Part shown: positions 36,687 through 46,000 of the stretch, piece by piece
Numbering within the stretch: the first letter of the stretch is position 1
Layout of the letters: every line of letters starts with the position of its first letter
Source of the DNA: Saccharofermentans sp.
GTDB taxonomy: Bacteria; Bacillota; Clostridia; Saccharofermentanales; Saccharofermentanaceae
Assembly: GCA_024692235.1 (NCBI GenBank)
Contig: JAILMW010000011.1
Coordinates: 1 to 64,000 of the forward strand
Direction: 5' to 3'
Length of the DNA stretch: 64,000 nt
Notes under the pieces: model-generated
What the model was told of the DNA's origin: nothing
Seen by the model: the letters and a program-made list of their open reading frames with translations, nothing else
The model's database searches: none
Translations under genes and position numbers: made by a program

Positions 36687-37661
36687 TCAATAAACAAAAT
36701 AGTTGGCACCCCATGTAAGACCGCCTCCGAAGGAAGACATAACGATCTTGTCGCCCTTCTTGAGCCTGCCGTCCTTCTTCATCTCCGTTAAGAGGATCGG
36801 AATGGATGCCGATGATGTGTTACCTGTGTTCTGGATATTCATGGGGAACTTCTCGAGAGGTACGTTAAGCTTCTTAGCCGTAGCCTCGATGATCCTCTTA
36901 TTTGCCTGATGGAATACGAAGTGATCTATCTCATCCATCTTAAAGCCGTACTTAGCGGAGAGTTCTTCGATAAGAGCAGGGATCTCCGTTACTACGAATC
37001 TGAATACTTCCCTGCCGTTCATATACATGAATGTCGACTGCAAAAAGCCCTCTTCGTCAACTCTCTTAGGCTGCTTCATGGACTCGCAGTGAAGGCAGCC
37101 GCCTCTCTTCATGGAAGCCTTCATGATGAAGCTGTTCTTCTCGCCTTCCTCTGCACGGAGCACTGCGGCGCCCGCACCGTCACCGAAGAGGATACATGTT
37201 CCTCTGTCGTTCCAGTCTACAAAATTAGAAAGGCACTCGGCTCCGAGTACAAGAACAGTCTTTGCATTGCCTGTCTCGATAAAGCCCTGTGCCGTGTTAT
37301 ATGCCGCGATGAATCCGGGACAAGCCGAATTAACGTCAAAGCAAGCACATCCGTCTGCACCTATAGCACCCTGTACGCAGCAGGCGATACCCGGGAATGC
37401 CAGATCGGGAGTAGTGGAAGCTGCTACGATAAGATCGATCTCGGAAGGATCGATACCCGCATCCTCGATAGCAGCCTTTGCTGCTTTGCAAGCCATAGTG
37501 GAAGCCTTATCCTCCACCGCGTCAGCTATATGACGCTGCTTGATGCCCGTTCTCTCGGTGATCCATTCGTCATTTGTCTCGACCATCTTGGAGAGGTCGT
37601 CATTAGTAAGTATCTTCGGAGGCAGATAAGAGCCAAGTCCGATGATTTTTCCGGTCAACAT
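36687..37661 (-). CDS. fabH: 3-oxoacyl-ACP synthase III
   Basis: FabH (324 residues) starts fatty acid synthesis by condensing acetyl-CoA (or branched acyl-CoA) with malonyl-ACP. The Cys-His-Asn triad is present: Cys in DVNSACPGF near 112, His in FVFHQANKRIIEA near 245 and Asn in NTGNTSSAS near 275. It is the first gene of the fab cluster and is preceded by a promoter with a palindromic FabT-like operator. The ATG follows AAAGGCGG. Confidence 0.96.
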   Translation of the reverse strand: MLTGKIIGLGSYLPPKILTNDDLSKMVETNDEWITERTGIKQRHIADAVEDKASTMACKAAKAAIEDAGIDPSEIDLIVAASTTPDLAFPGIACCVQGAIGADGCACFDVNSACPGFIAAYNTAQGFIETGNAKTVLVLGAECLSNFVDWNDRGTCILFGDGAGAAVLRAEEGEKNSFIMKASMKRGGCLHCESMKQPKRVDEEGFLQSTFMYMNGREVFRFVVTEIPALIEELSAKYGFKMDEIDHFVFHQANKRIIEATAKKLNVPLEKFPMNIQNTGNTSSASIPILLTEMKKDGRLKKGDKIVMSSFGGGLTWGANYFVY

Positions 37662-37682
37662 AGAATACCGCCTTTATAAATC

Positions 37683-37697
37683 CTTTGATAATCAAAG
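37683..37697 (-). promoter_or_regulatory. FabT-like operator in front of fabH
   Basis: CTTTGATTATCAAAG is a perfect palindrome around one central base. It matches the core of the FabT box known from streptococci and lactococci (TTTGATTATCAAA), where the MarR-family regulator FabT with acyl-ACP represses fab genes. It lies right at and after the -10 box of the fabH promoter, an ideal place for repression. No MarR-family gene is in this window. Confidence 0.7.
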
Positions 37698-37724
37698 TAT
37701 TACACAACGGTGTTTTGCCGTCAA
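37697..37724 (-). promoter_or_regulatory. promoter of the fab cluster
   Basis: TTGACG, 16 bases, TAATAC on the minus strand. The FabT-like palindrome begins at the -10 box. Transcription would start near 37690, giving a leader of about 30 bases before fabH. Confidence 0.6.
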
Positions 37725-37773
37725 TAGAAACATTGGGGCAGAAATCGGGTATTGGCCGATATAAAAGCTTATA

Positions 37774-38664
37774 TCAGAACAACTGAAGCTGAGCCCATGC
37801 TCCTTCAAGAGGAACATCCGTCATCTTTATTATCCCGGCCTTTGTAAGTTCGTTCTCGCTCTCATAGGAATTCTTATTCACTTTGGCGGGAGCAAGGTAG
37901 CACCTTACTTTAGCTTCCGTTGCACGACGAACAAAATCGGGCAATGTCTTGCTGTTCTGCGTGCCCGAATGGTATGCCTCGATAAGCACCATATCGTACA
38001 AAGAAGGATCTATCGTCTCGTAGGGGAATCCCGGCACGTTAGGTACCGTAAGTATCTTGGGGATGCTCTCCTTCTCGAGAAATTCCATGACGGACTTACG
38101 ATCAAGGAATACTTCCGTACCCTTCACGGCAAACTTCTTATGGTCTCCGTTATAGTCCGCATCCGTCGCCTGCCATGCGGGAACAAAAGTGGAATCTTCC
38201 ATGAAGGAATCGCAGAAGACGATACCGAAGGTCTTGCGGCCGGCTTCGCTTAGGGCACCTGCCCCCAGGAGTGCCAGTGAGAACTTAATATTCTTGATGG
38301 CATCGGTCTTCTGATCGTCAGGAGGAAGCTTACTTCCCGTTATTACTACCGGTATATCCAGGAAGGACAATACTCGTACGGCCAGCTGCGCAAAGTATGC
38401 GGCAGTATCCGTTCCGTGAAGAATAAGGACTCCGTCGGGACGATCCTTCTCCACTTCAGCAATTATCGCGCGGAATGCCGCCTTGTAGTCAGCAACTGTC
38501 GCATCTTCCGAAGAATATGTAAGAGGACTTATCTTACGAAGGTTAAATCCCGCTCCTGCCTTGTTCCAGAACTTATCGTTCACGGTAGAGCCGAGCTTTA
38601 TATTCTTTCCTTCAATATGTGATCCGATGGTGCCTCCCAAGAGGCATACGAGAATGTTGTTCAT
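37774..38664 (-). CDS. ansA: L-asparaginase, type I-like
   Basis: This 296-residue enzyme hydrolyses asparagine to aspartate and ammonia. The first catalytic Thr lies in CLLGGTIGS near residue 12 and the second in ILHGTDTAAYFA near 85; TGSKLPPDD follows. No signal peptide is present, so it is cytosolic. Its ATG overlaps the DUF4176-like stop by four bases (ATGA), an odd link between a metabolic enzyme and an effector-associated gene. A weak palindrome without a T run lies just after its stop. Substrate could also be another amide, but asparaginase is the best call. Confidence 0.88.
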   Translation of the reverse strand: MNNILVCLLGGTIGSHIEGKNIKLGSTVNDKFWNKAGAGFNLRKISPLTYSSEDATVADYKAAFRAIIAEVEKDRPDGVLILHGTDTAAYFAQLAVRVLSFLDIPVVITGSKLPPDDQKTDAIKNIKFSLALLGAGALSEAGRKTFGIVFCDSFMEDSTFVPAWQATDADYNGDHKKFAVKGTEVFLDRKSVMEFLEKESIPKILTVPNVPGFPYETIDPSLYDMVLIEAYHSGTQNSKTLPDFVRRATEAKVRCYLAPAKVNKNSYESENELTKAGIIKMTDVPLEGAWAQLQLF

Positions 38665-38987
38665 TGCTTGGTACTCCTGTTGTAGTCATCCCTGGAGGCA
38701 CGCTCGAGATCCGTCCCGGAAAGGTAATCCTTCAGACGCTCCATTATCCGTTCTTCCTCCTCGTCTGCAAAGCCTCTAAACACGACTTCGCTTATATCCG
38801 AATCCTGAAAATACAGATGACGATTTCCTATACCTTCAGGGTACAGTACAGCCGCATAATCGAACATCTTGGGCTTATCCCCCTTCTTCAGTACGACAGA
38901 GATCGCACGTCCGGTTATCATAAAACGCTTATCATTACCTGCTACCTTAACGATCGTACCCAAAGGCTTATAATCTATCATCTGCAT
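38661..38987 (-). CDS. DUF4176-like protein linked to type VII effector loci
   Basis: This 108-residue soluble protein has the pattern LGTIVKVAGNDKRFMITGR, then FDYAAVLYPEG and VVFRGFADEEEE, which matches my memory of DUF4176, a family found almost always with LXG effectors and type VIIb genes in Firmicutes. Its biochemical role is not known; a chaperone or accessory role is likely. The ATG follows AAGGAGAGCTAAG, 15 bases after the LXG-like stop, and the end overlaps the asparaginase gene. Confidence 0.75.
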   Translation of the reverse strand: MQMIDYKPLGTIVKVAGNDKRFMITGRAISVVLKKGDKPKMFDYAAVLYPEGIGNRHLYFQDSDISEVVFRGFADEEEERIMERLKDYLSGTDLERASRDDYNRSTKQ

Positions 38988-39002
38988 CTTAGCTCTCCTT
39001 AG

Positions 39003-40850
39003 TTATGCCGGTTCACCGACGATTCCCAAGTCGTTCAAACGCTCTTCGTCGTATCCGTCTGTATCCATGGAGGACTGCTCATATGAACTTGACTCAATAT
39101 CCTGATCCAACATATCAGCTACCGTGCCGGCAGTACTAACAGAAGTTAACGACTGAACGGTATCAGCTTGAACAATTGTTAAAAAACTAATTGCGGTCTC
39201 ATCCGATATGGCTGCTGAATATCCTCTGTCACAAAGACCCATTGCTCTGGATACAAGAGCACTTGCAGAAGCACTTGTCATCCCTAAATTTACAAGGACA
39301 TTAACCACTCCATCTTGACTCATCTTCCTCAACAGCAACAAGAGCAGGTATTCTAACTCATTCATTGTAGCGGTAGGAGTGAATCTTGCAGCGTTCGCGA
39401 TAATGGAACCATAAGATGCAAGGCTTCTTGCCGTGCTATATGCATCCTCATCACCGTGATAATAATATTGCAACAATGGATTAAAGCCGCTCGCTTCAGG
39501 ATCGCCCCAATTAAGGTTGTAAAACTCAGTGGCCTCTTCAATAGTATCTGAAATTTGGAAAGCTATAGGAAAACTCTGACCGGTGATGAACACACCTTCA
39601 GCAACACCGGATAATAACGCTGCACCTTCCCAGATACCGTATACTCCACATACAACAGCGAACACACCAACGATCAGATCAACCTGATTGTTTGAGTTAC
39701 GAATATCTCTGGCAACCTCAGTATTAACCTCTCCAGCGTGAGTTGCAGCGAGGCACATATCGCCCATATATTCTTCCTCATTGATCTCTCTAACCTCTTC
39801 AAACGTCTCCTGGTAACCGTCTATACCGATCACATCTGTTGTGGGAGGATATATGTAATCGTATCTTCCCTGAACATTAGCAATAACGGAATTAATAAAA
39901 TCGACAAGTTCAAAAATCGGACGTTCTGTCTCACTCTGATCCGCAATCAATGTATCTTCAATCTCGTCAACCTTGTCGATCATACTCTGGGTAGTTTCAA
40001 CCAGAGCATTATACTTATCTGACAGTTCTCTGATACCCGGAATAGTATCATTGAAGTCGTACTCATAAGCGGAATCAATATATAAGTTCATTGTACTAGA
40101 GACGATATATGTGTGCTTTCTGCGCATATAGTCGCCTTTAGCATCCAAGGCCTGTATAAACTCTTCCATCTTTGCCTTATAGAAAACATAATAATCCCCG
40201 TTGTACGTCAACAACGAACTGTTGGAATAGCTATTCCAATAGTGGGATATATGCGCAAAGAACGTCTGCGCAACGGTTCTTATTCCCTGGCAAACATTCG
40301 TATGAATTTCATAAAAATACCCTAAAGTAGCTTCAGATGCTTCACCACTGAAATTAGGTGTGGATCGAAAAGATGTTATCATACCAATAAGCGTATTTGT
40401 GTGATCTATCAATTCAAAGAGATTCTCAATAATATTGGCTGCCATCATATCAAGATCATGAATTCCAAATGACCAATCCGGATACATATGAGCGGCTGTA
40501 CCGACTGTATATTCAACCGTTTGGGGATCGACCAGACAATCCAACAAGATAGACCACCTGGTTTCAGTTGAATGAATATCATCAAAAGCTAATACATTTC
40601 CGCAAGCACTATCAAAAAAGTAAAATGCACACGCCGTATCTGCTATATATCCCAGATCCCTCTTGAACAGCAAAATGTATTTGGAAATGATATCTCTGAA
40701 ATTATTATATGCATCAGGCAGATACTGTAAGCCCGCTGCAGTGTGTCCTGTCGTAGTTCTTAATATCGGGAGTGCCAATTCCTCTGCAGCTTCCCTCAAC
40801 CCGGTCATTTCTTCCAATAATTCATCTTCATTAACAACAATATTCGACAT
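39003..40850 (-). CDS. LXG-like secreted effector, candidate membrane-acting toxin
   Basis: This 615-residue protein has no signal peptide. Residues 1-340 are helical and contain YFYEIHTNVC...FFAHISHYWNSYS near residue 179, matching the motif of the CHAP-domain protein at 24999-27140. A glycine-rich hydrophobic region near residues 395-435 (VDLIVGVFAVVCGVYGIWEG) could insert into membranes. The C-terminal ~170 residues match nothing I recognise. The ATG follows GGAGG, 16 bases after the helical partner gene. With DUF4176 downstream this is best read as a type VIIb LXG-class effector; the toxic activity, if any, is unknown. Confidence 0.7.
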   Translation of the reverse strand: MSNIVVNEDELLEEMTGLREAAEELALPILRTTTGHTAAGLQYLPDAYNNFRDIISKYILLFKRDLGYIADTACAFYFFDSACGNVLAFDDIHSTETRWSILLDCLVDPQTVEYTVGTAAHMYPDWSFGIHDLDMMAANIIENLFELIDHTNTLIGMITSFRSTPNFSGEASEATLGYFYEIHTNVCQGIRTVAQTFFAHISHYWNSYSNSSLLTYNGDYYVFYKAKMEEFIQALDAKGDYMRRKHTYIVSSTMNLYIDSAYEYDFNDTIPGIRELSDKYNALVETTQSMIDKVDEIEDTLIADQSETERPIFELVDFINSVIANVQGRYDYIYPPTTDVIGIDGYQETFEEVREINEEEYMGDMCLAATHAGEVNTEVARDIRNSNNQVDLIVGVFAVVCGVYGIWEGAALLSGVAEGVFITGQSFPIAFQISDTIEEATEFYNLNWGDPEASGFNPLLQYYYHGDEDAYSTARSLASYGSIIANAARFTPTATMNELEYLLLLLLRKMSQDGVVNVLVNLGMTSASASALVSRAMGLCDRGYSAAISDETAISFLTIVQADTVQSLTSVSTAGTVADMLDQDIESSSYEQSSMDTDGYDEERLNDLGIVGEPA

Positions 40851-40866
40851 ATTCCCCTACCTCCAT

Positions 40867-41394
40867 TTATCTAATTAAATTCAAAATATTTGAAGAAATG
40901 TCGCTCATTGTATCCGAAATAGTAGATCTCAACGACTCAAGATCTGAAGCAAGTCTGCTAACCTCTGCTGAGACTTCATCTCGATAACCGGCAAATAAAT
41001 AGATATTCTCATTGATATCATCACGACACGCAATCGCCTGAGCTTTGGTATTTTCAACTTCATCCTCATATGCGATTGTCATGGATTTCAAAAGCGTAGG
41101 AGAATCATCACAATAACAATTACTGAATAGATTTTCAATGAACAGGCCTTGACATGTGTGTTCTACTTCAGCATTCATACAATTGGGTAAATACTCTAAT
41201 TCATCATATACGTTAGAATGTATCTCGTTCTTATACTCTTCAAGAAATTCAATATATGCATCAAGCAGATCTTTCTTTGCAGTTAACTCTTCTATGCGAG
41301 TGCACCACTCATTGTACGCATTGACTGCTGAATTATACGCATCTTGCGCTTGTGATAATAAACTATTATTCCCAGAATTTCCCGGGTGTGGCAT
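40867..41394 (-). CDS. helical partner protein of the second LXG-like effector
   Basis: This 175-residue protein is almost fully helical, with a coiled-coil-like stretch at about residues 15-50 (YNEWCTRIEELTAKKDLLDAY) and another at the C-terminus (SRLASDLESLRSTISDTM). There is no signal peptide or membrane segment. Small coiled-coil proteins of this kind commonly precede LXG genes and help their export. The ATG at 41394 follows GAGGGAATTAAT and is preferred to the track start seven codons upstream. The gene heads the operon partner-LXG-DUF4176-ansA. Confidence 0.65.
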   Translation of the reverse strand: MPHPGNSGNNSLLSQAQDAYNSAVNAYNEWCTRIEELTAKKDLLDAYIEFLEEYKNEIHSNVYDELEYLPNCMNAEVEHTCQGLFIENLFSNCYCDDSPTLLKSMTIAYEDEVENTKAQAIACRDDINENIYLFAGYRDEVSAEVSRLASDLESLRSTISDTMSDISSNILNLIR

Positions 41395-41471
41395 ATTAAT
41401 TCCCTCACAATTCAAATAATTTGCTATATTAATTTAGTGTATAATATAACAAAAACCGTTTACGAGGCTAT
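41395..41471. promoter_or_regulatory. A/T-rich divergent promoter region
   Basis: This short spacer drives the LXG operon to the left and the lipoprotein gene to the right. TATAAT at 41440-41445 is a good -10 box for the rightward gene but lacks a clear -35 box; several TATATT/TAATAT boxes could serve the leftward operon. Confidence 0.45.
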
Positions 41472-42257
41472 ATGAAAAAAGAAACAAAATCTTTTGTGAT
41501 AATTTCCTTATCTTTGCTAATTTCTTTTATAAGCACAGGATGCATACCACATCCTAGACCTACACAAACACAATATGACCCCACCGAATATAGTTCGGTC
41601 GCTAGCGAGATCCTGGATTCGATGCAAAACGGTGCACACGGTCTGGACTCCGATCTTCCCTGGTATACAGATATTTGCGGCTATGTGAATGATGGCGTCT
41701 ATTGTAACGAGAATCTCATGTTCTCGATCGAGATCCCTGAAGATTGGCATGTTTATTCCTTGGAAGAAATGGGAGAATACGGAGTCCCGTCATCCACTGC
41801 TCGATTGGTTTTCGACGCCGAAGCAGACCACAGGATCGACCCGGGCGATGAGGTCTACGATCTTATGTGCGATGACTCTGAAGGCCATCGCATCAGCGTA
41901 TTATTAAATTTTTGGGGTTATAATCCTCCATACGATGTCCTAACAAGGACACATCTCAACAACATCATGCGCGACAGCAGGACCGAATTGGAAGCGGATT
42001 CTACAGTCTCAAGAGTAACTAGAGATGACCCGACTCTTGTCGAAGTCAACGGACAACTTGTATATACGATCAATTGGACTATTCACCATGAGGATGGTTC
42101 CGAGACATATCGAACTGAGATAATCGACTTTTACCAATCGTCTACAAGAGTTGTAGCCATTGAATATAATTCTCCGGAAGAGCTGGAAGAGTATATGTCC
42201 CTTATCACGTATCAGGCTGATAACACATTCCCTTCTACTGAAGAGACTTCCTCATAA
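41472..42257 (+). CDS. lipoprotein divergent from the second effector operon
   Basis: This 261-residue lipoprotein has a signal peptide with lipobox STGC (Cys near residue 24). The outer domain contains GYVNDGVYCNENLMFSIEIPEDWHVYS, a pattern like small PsbP/DUF1795-type domains. It could be an immunity protein for the divergently encoded effector or an unrelated surface protein; position is the only support. Its last 23 bases overlap the end of the convergent gene at 42235. Its base composition is A/T-rich like the effector genes. Confidence 0.65.
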   Translation: MKKETKSFVIISLSLLISFISTGCIPHPRPTQTQYDPTEYSSVASEILDSMQNGAHGLDSDLPWYTDICGYVNDGVYCNENLMFSIEIPEDWHVYSLEEMGEYGVPSSTARLVFDAEADHRIDPGDEVYDLMCDDSEGHRISVLLNFWGYNPPYDVLTRTHLNNIMRDSRTELEADSTVSRVTRDDPTLVEVNGQLVYTINWTIHHEDGSETYRTEIIDFYQSSTRVVAIEYNSPEELEEYMSLITYQADNTFPSTEETSS

Positions 42258-42990
42258 GATCGCGCAGCTCATCTTCATCGTAGCTTCCGCACATGATATC
42301 TATATGCATGGGGACAAGATCCTTGAACTTCAGATATGCATGATCTTCCATGAGGTCCGAATAGAACTTCTCTCTGTCTCCGTCACACATGATGCTGCTG
42401 GCGGTCTCCGTAGTGAATATGGACTTTCTGAACAGCAGGTTCATGTTGAGAGTGAAGCCTTCGGAATATAGGATTATATGAAGGACATAGTATGTCTTAA
42501 GGTCTGAATAGCGAGTTCCTTCTAATGAATCGTATTCGATATTTTCGCCTTCCTTGATGTGTGCGTCGGTTATCTCCTTGAATATCCTTACGGCTTCCTT
42601 AACCGTAACATCCTCAGGGCGTGCCTCCTTAAGCTCTCCCGCAAGAGGAAGATATCTGTTGCCGGGTCTGTCGTAAGGCCACTCGGGAATACCTGTAAGC
42701 GATTCAACCAGCTTAGCGATATCTTCGTAAGGAGTATTGCTCCTTAATCCGGAGTATAAGAGCTTGGAGCATTCGTCGTCTCCGTCCTTGACGGCTGACA
42801 GACACTTGACGGTCTCCATGACGGATACGATAAGATCGAATGCCAGAAATGCTACACCTACCGCAAGATATGCAGTGTTTATCCTGCTAAGGATAAGTCC
42901 GAGCAGAAAGATCACAAGACAAAATCCCAGCCTGAAGAAGAATGTGCTGATAAAAAGACCGAATACGACCTTGAGATAGAACTTGTTCAC
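42235..42990 (-). CDS. membrane protein with cytosolic domain, unknown
   Basis: This 251-residue protein has two adjacent membrane segments near residues 8-32 and 38-60 and then a soluble part of ~190 residues. No family is recognised. Translation starts at GTG seven bases after AGGAG, and that ribosome site is half of a perfect seven-base inverted repeat (42998-43022), so initiation may depend on translation of the upstream gene that ends at 43044. Confidence 0.65.
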   Translation of the reverse strand: MNKFYLKVVFGLFISTFFFRLGFCLVIFLLGLILSRINTAYLAVGVAFLAFDLIVSVMETVKCLSAVKDGDDECSKLLYSGLRSNTPYEDIAKLVESLTGIPEWPYDRPGNRYLPLAGELKEARPEDVTVKEAVRIFKEITDAHIKEGENIEYDSLEGTRYSDLKTYYVLHIILYSEGFTLNMNLLFRKSIFTTETASSIMCDGDREKFYSDLMEDHAYLKFKDLVPMHIDIMCGSYDEDELRDLMRKSLQ

Positions 42991-42997
42991 CTAAATA

Positions 42998-43022
42998 CTC
43001 CTGCGGTTAGTTGATGCAGGAG
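42998..43022 (-). promoter_or_regulatory. hairpin hiding the ribosome site of the 42990 gene
   Basis: CTCCTGC and GCAGGAG form a perfect seven-base stem with an 11-base loop. The 3' arm is the Shine-Dalgarno sequence of the GTG-started gene, and the 5' arm lies just after the stop codon of the large membrane protein gene. Confidence 0.5.
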
Positions 43023-43043
43023 CATTATATCACAGGGAGAGCG

Positions 43044-46000
43044 TTACCATTTCCACTCTTCGAAGAATCTCTTCACGCCTGCTCCTCCGCCTTCGGCCTG
43101 CTCACCCTGAAGCTCTGCCTTGCGCTTGCCGTACTCGTTGATGGCAGCCATAGAGATAAGGATCACTCCTACTACCAGGAGGTATACGAGCCATGCCTTG
43201 CTTGCCCAGAATGTGGCGGATAAGTATATGGCGATGGCGATTATCGCGATGACCGAGAGTAAGAACCAGGACTTGTCCTTGGCGATAAAGGCGTAGATGA
43301 AGATAGCGACCGATACGATACCGGTGATAAGAAGATCTGATATCTCTCCTGTAGCAGCGGCACTTATTCCTTCTATCGCAAGACAGAATGAGACCGTTAC
43401 GATCCAGATGACTCTCATGGTGGATTCCTTACCGGGCTTTATGACGTTCCTTATTATGAATACGTCAAGAAGGATAAGGAGCATTACGACTTCACCGCTT
43501 ATTACATCCGGAAGATCTTTTACTAACGGAAGGCTTAAGATCGCCAGGCACATAAAAGACGTGGAAATGGAAAGAAGTATCGCCTTGGCCTTGGGGAATC
43601 TTATCGCATGATTAATAAGGATAAGAGCGATCGTAAAAAGTATCGCGAACAGCGCTATGTCAGAGTTGCTGTTGTTGCTTGCCGCATTAAGCGGGAACAA
43701 TATGGATACATACGTCAGGTAATCAAGATATAAGGGCTTGGTATATACCTTCTTATGAAGGAGAAGTCCGAGGCCTATAAGAAGTACGCCGATCACGCAA
43801 GCGAATATGTAATAACCGCCGACAGAAGATAGTGCATCCATTATATAGAACGAACCTATAAGGATAGGTACGATCGCTACTACAGTATTCTTCTTGAGGT
43901 ACATAAGTACGACAAACAAAGAAGCTACGGCTACACCGATCCACGGGCTGACCTCCATAGTCTCATTCCATATGCAGTACAGGGAGCCTATAAGGCAGGA
44001 AGTAATATCGGCAACAGCTATATACTTGCCGATGACTTCGTGAGATCTGATCTGAGGGATAAGACCTGCTGCTATGACTACACTGTAGAAGATGATGCCG
44101 GGGAAGTGTTCAGGTCCGATGAATACGGCACTTATAAGCATAGATACCGAGCAAAGCGCGAATACTACTGCAGCACAGGAACGTATGTCGGGATGCTTGC
44201 CGGGACGTGCTATGTATCTTGAGATCAGTGCAGCAAGAGCAGCAATGATCAGAAGCGAAGATACAACGATCCTTACAGGGCGCGTAGAAGTAGCAGCATC
44301 TATAAGCATACAGACTGAACATGCATAGTAAGCATAAGAAGCCCAGGCTGCCATGGTCTTGCCCTTTATCTTGGGGATAACTACCGCGCATGCGATATAG
44401 CAGATAAGTGCGATCGCGCCTCCGAATACCATGGGAAGATCGGTATTGCCGCGATAGAAGATAACTGTTCCGACTGAATAGAATAACGTCGAAGAGAATA
44501 TTCCGCCGGCAATAAGAGATGCGATCTTAACCTCCTTGCGGTTATCTTTCCTGAAGGCACATACTGCCATAAGAAGTACCGATGCCGCGATAAGCACGAT
44601 GCTGACAACATAACGAGCTGCTAACTGATCGTCGAAGACCAGCTTTCCCATAAGAGCTGCTACAAAGAATACGGCGGGATAAGCAAGGTCGGTGACTGCA
44701 TTTCGAAGTTTGGAAAACTCGGTGAAGATATAGAAGACAAGAAGACATATACCGAATACCGCCATCTCGGTTTCTACTCCGGACGAGGAAGGGATATCAG
44801 CGAATGTAGTTGCATACAAAGATATGAAGGCGGCGATCGCGGGTGTTATATAGCGCTGCCACTTGGAGCCTCCGAAGACGACTCTTATATAAAGGCTTGC
44901 AAATACCATAAGAAGGCAGAGCATGTATATGACGGATCTCGGATCTCCGAATGCGGCTGCCATAAAGGCCATGGCAGTGTAGTGGCTGATGGCAGAAAGA
45001 ACGCGTGATACCTTAGTTGCTGTCTCCTTCTCCGTTATTGACATACGGACGGAGCGAACGATGGCGGAAGTACAGATCGCCAAATACATCAAGTGACCCG
45101 AGAGCGTAGGGAAAGCGCTGACGAATGTCGCGAACATGAATGCATAGGAACAGATCCTTAAGGAGGGATGCTTCTGTCGCTTGTAGTTGCAAAGGATATA
45201 AAGGGCCAGCGCAGATGTATATGCCATCGCCGAAGCCGAATAGAGAACACCCGTATTGATGTGATCCGGAAGCTTAGTTCCGAGCATGGAGGCAATGTTC
45301 TGCAAAGCCTTGCCCAGGGTGTTGTCGTAGAAGATGCCGGTGCCTGCGCAGTACACGAGAGCAATACTTGTAAGAGAGGCTACAGCCGAGAGTATATAGC
45401 TTACGATCCTGTTCTGCCCCTTGGAGAAAGCCGAATACCCTGCCACAAGCGCAGTTACGAAGATAACTGAGAGCGTCACATAGTAGAAACTTGTAAATTC
45501 GGGTCTGTATTCTATCCATCCTGCGAAGATGCCTCCGACAAGAGAGAAAGTAAGGATAAGATCTGATGCTATGGAATTCCTCTTTATAACCTTAAGGAGC
45601 ACGAAGAATGCAGTGATAAGAAGAGCATATACCATAAGAGGATATGTCCTGTCGTTGTACTCGTACTTTGTAAAGGATGTGGCATAAAGCGAGAATATAA
45701 GCATCGCCACGGGTGCAGCATATCCCATCCACTTCTTCTTGCCGATAAGAAGAGTCGCGATAACAAGGCCCAGGCCGATTATTACGGGGATATTTTCGAA
45801 GTTCCATAAAACAAGGAATATCGCGCCCAGGGATACATATGTGATAACTTCGGAATAAAGCTTAAAGAACTTGATCTCTTCGCTCTTCTTACTGTGCGAG
45901 AATAACGTTGCTGCCAAAGATGCCGCGGACAGTGCCGAGAAACAGCATCCGACCCTGTCGTAGAACCCGGATGCGAACTGAGCCGCTACGAACAGAAGCG

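Noticed and set aside
35535-36791. 418-residue plus-strand ORF over fabD and fabK
   Set aside because: Cys- and Leu-rich shadow crossing two well-supported minus-strand genes.
37758-37775. GATATAA/TTATATC palindrome after the asparaginase gene as a terminator
   Set aside because: The stem is A/T-rich and there is no T run after it.
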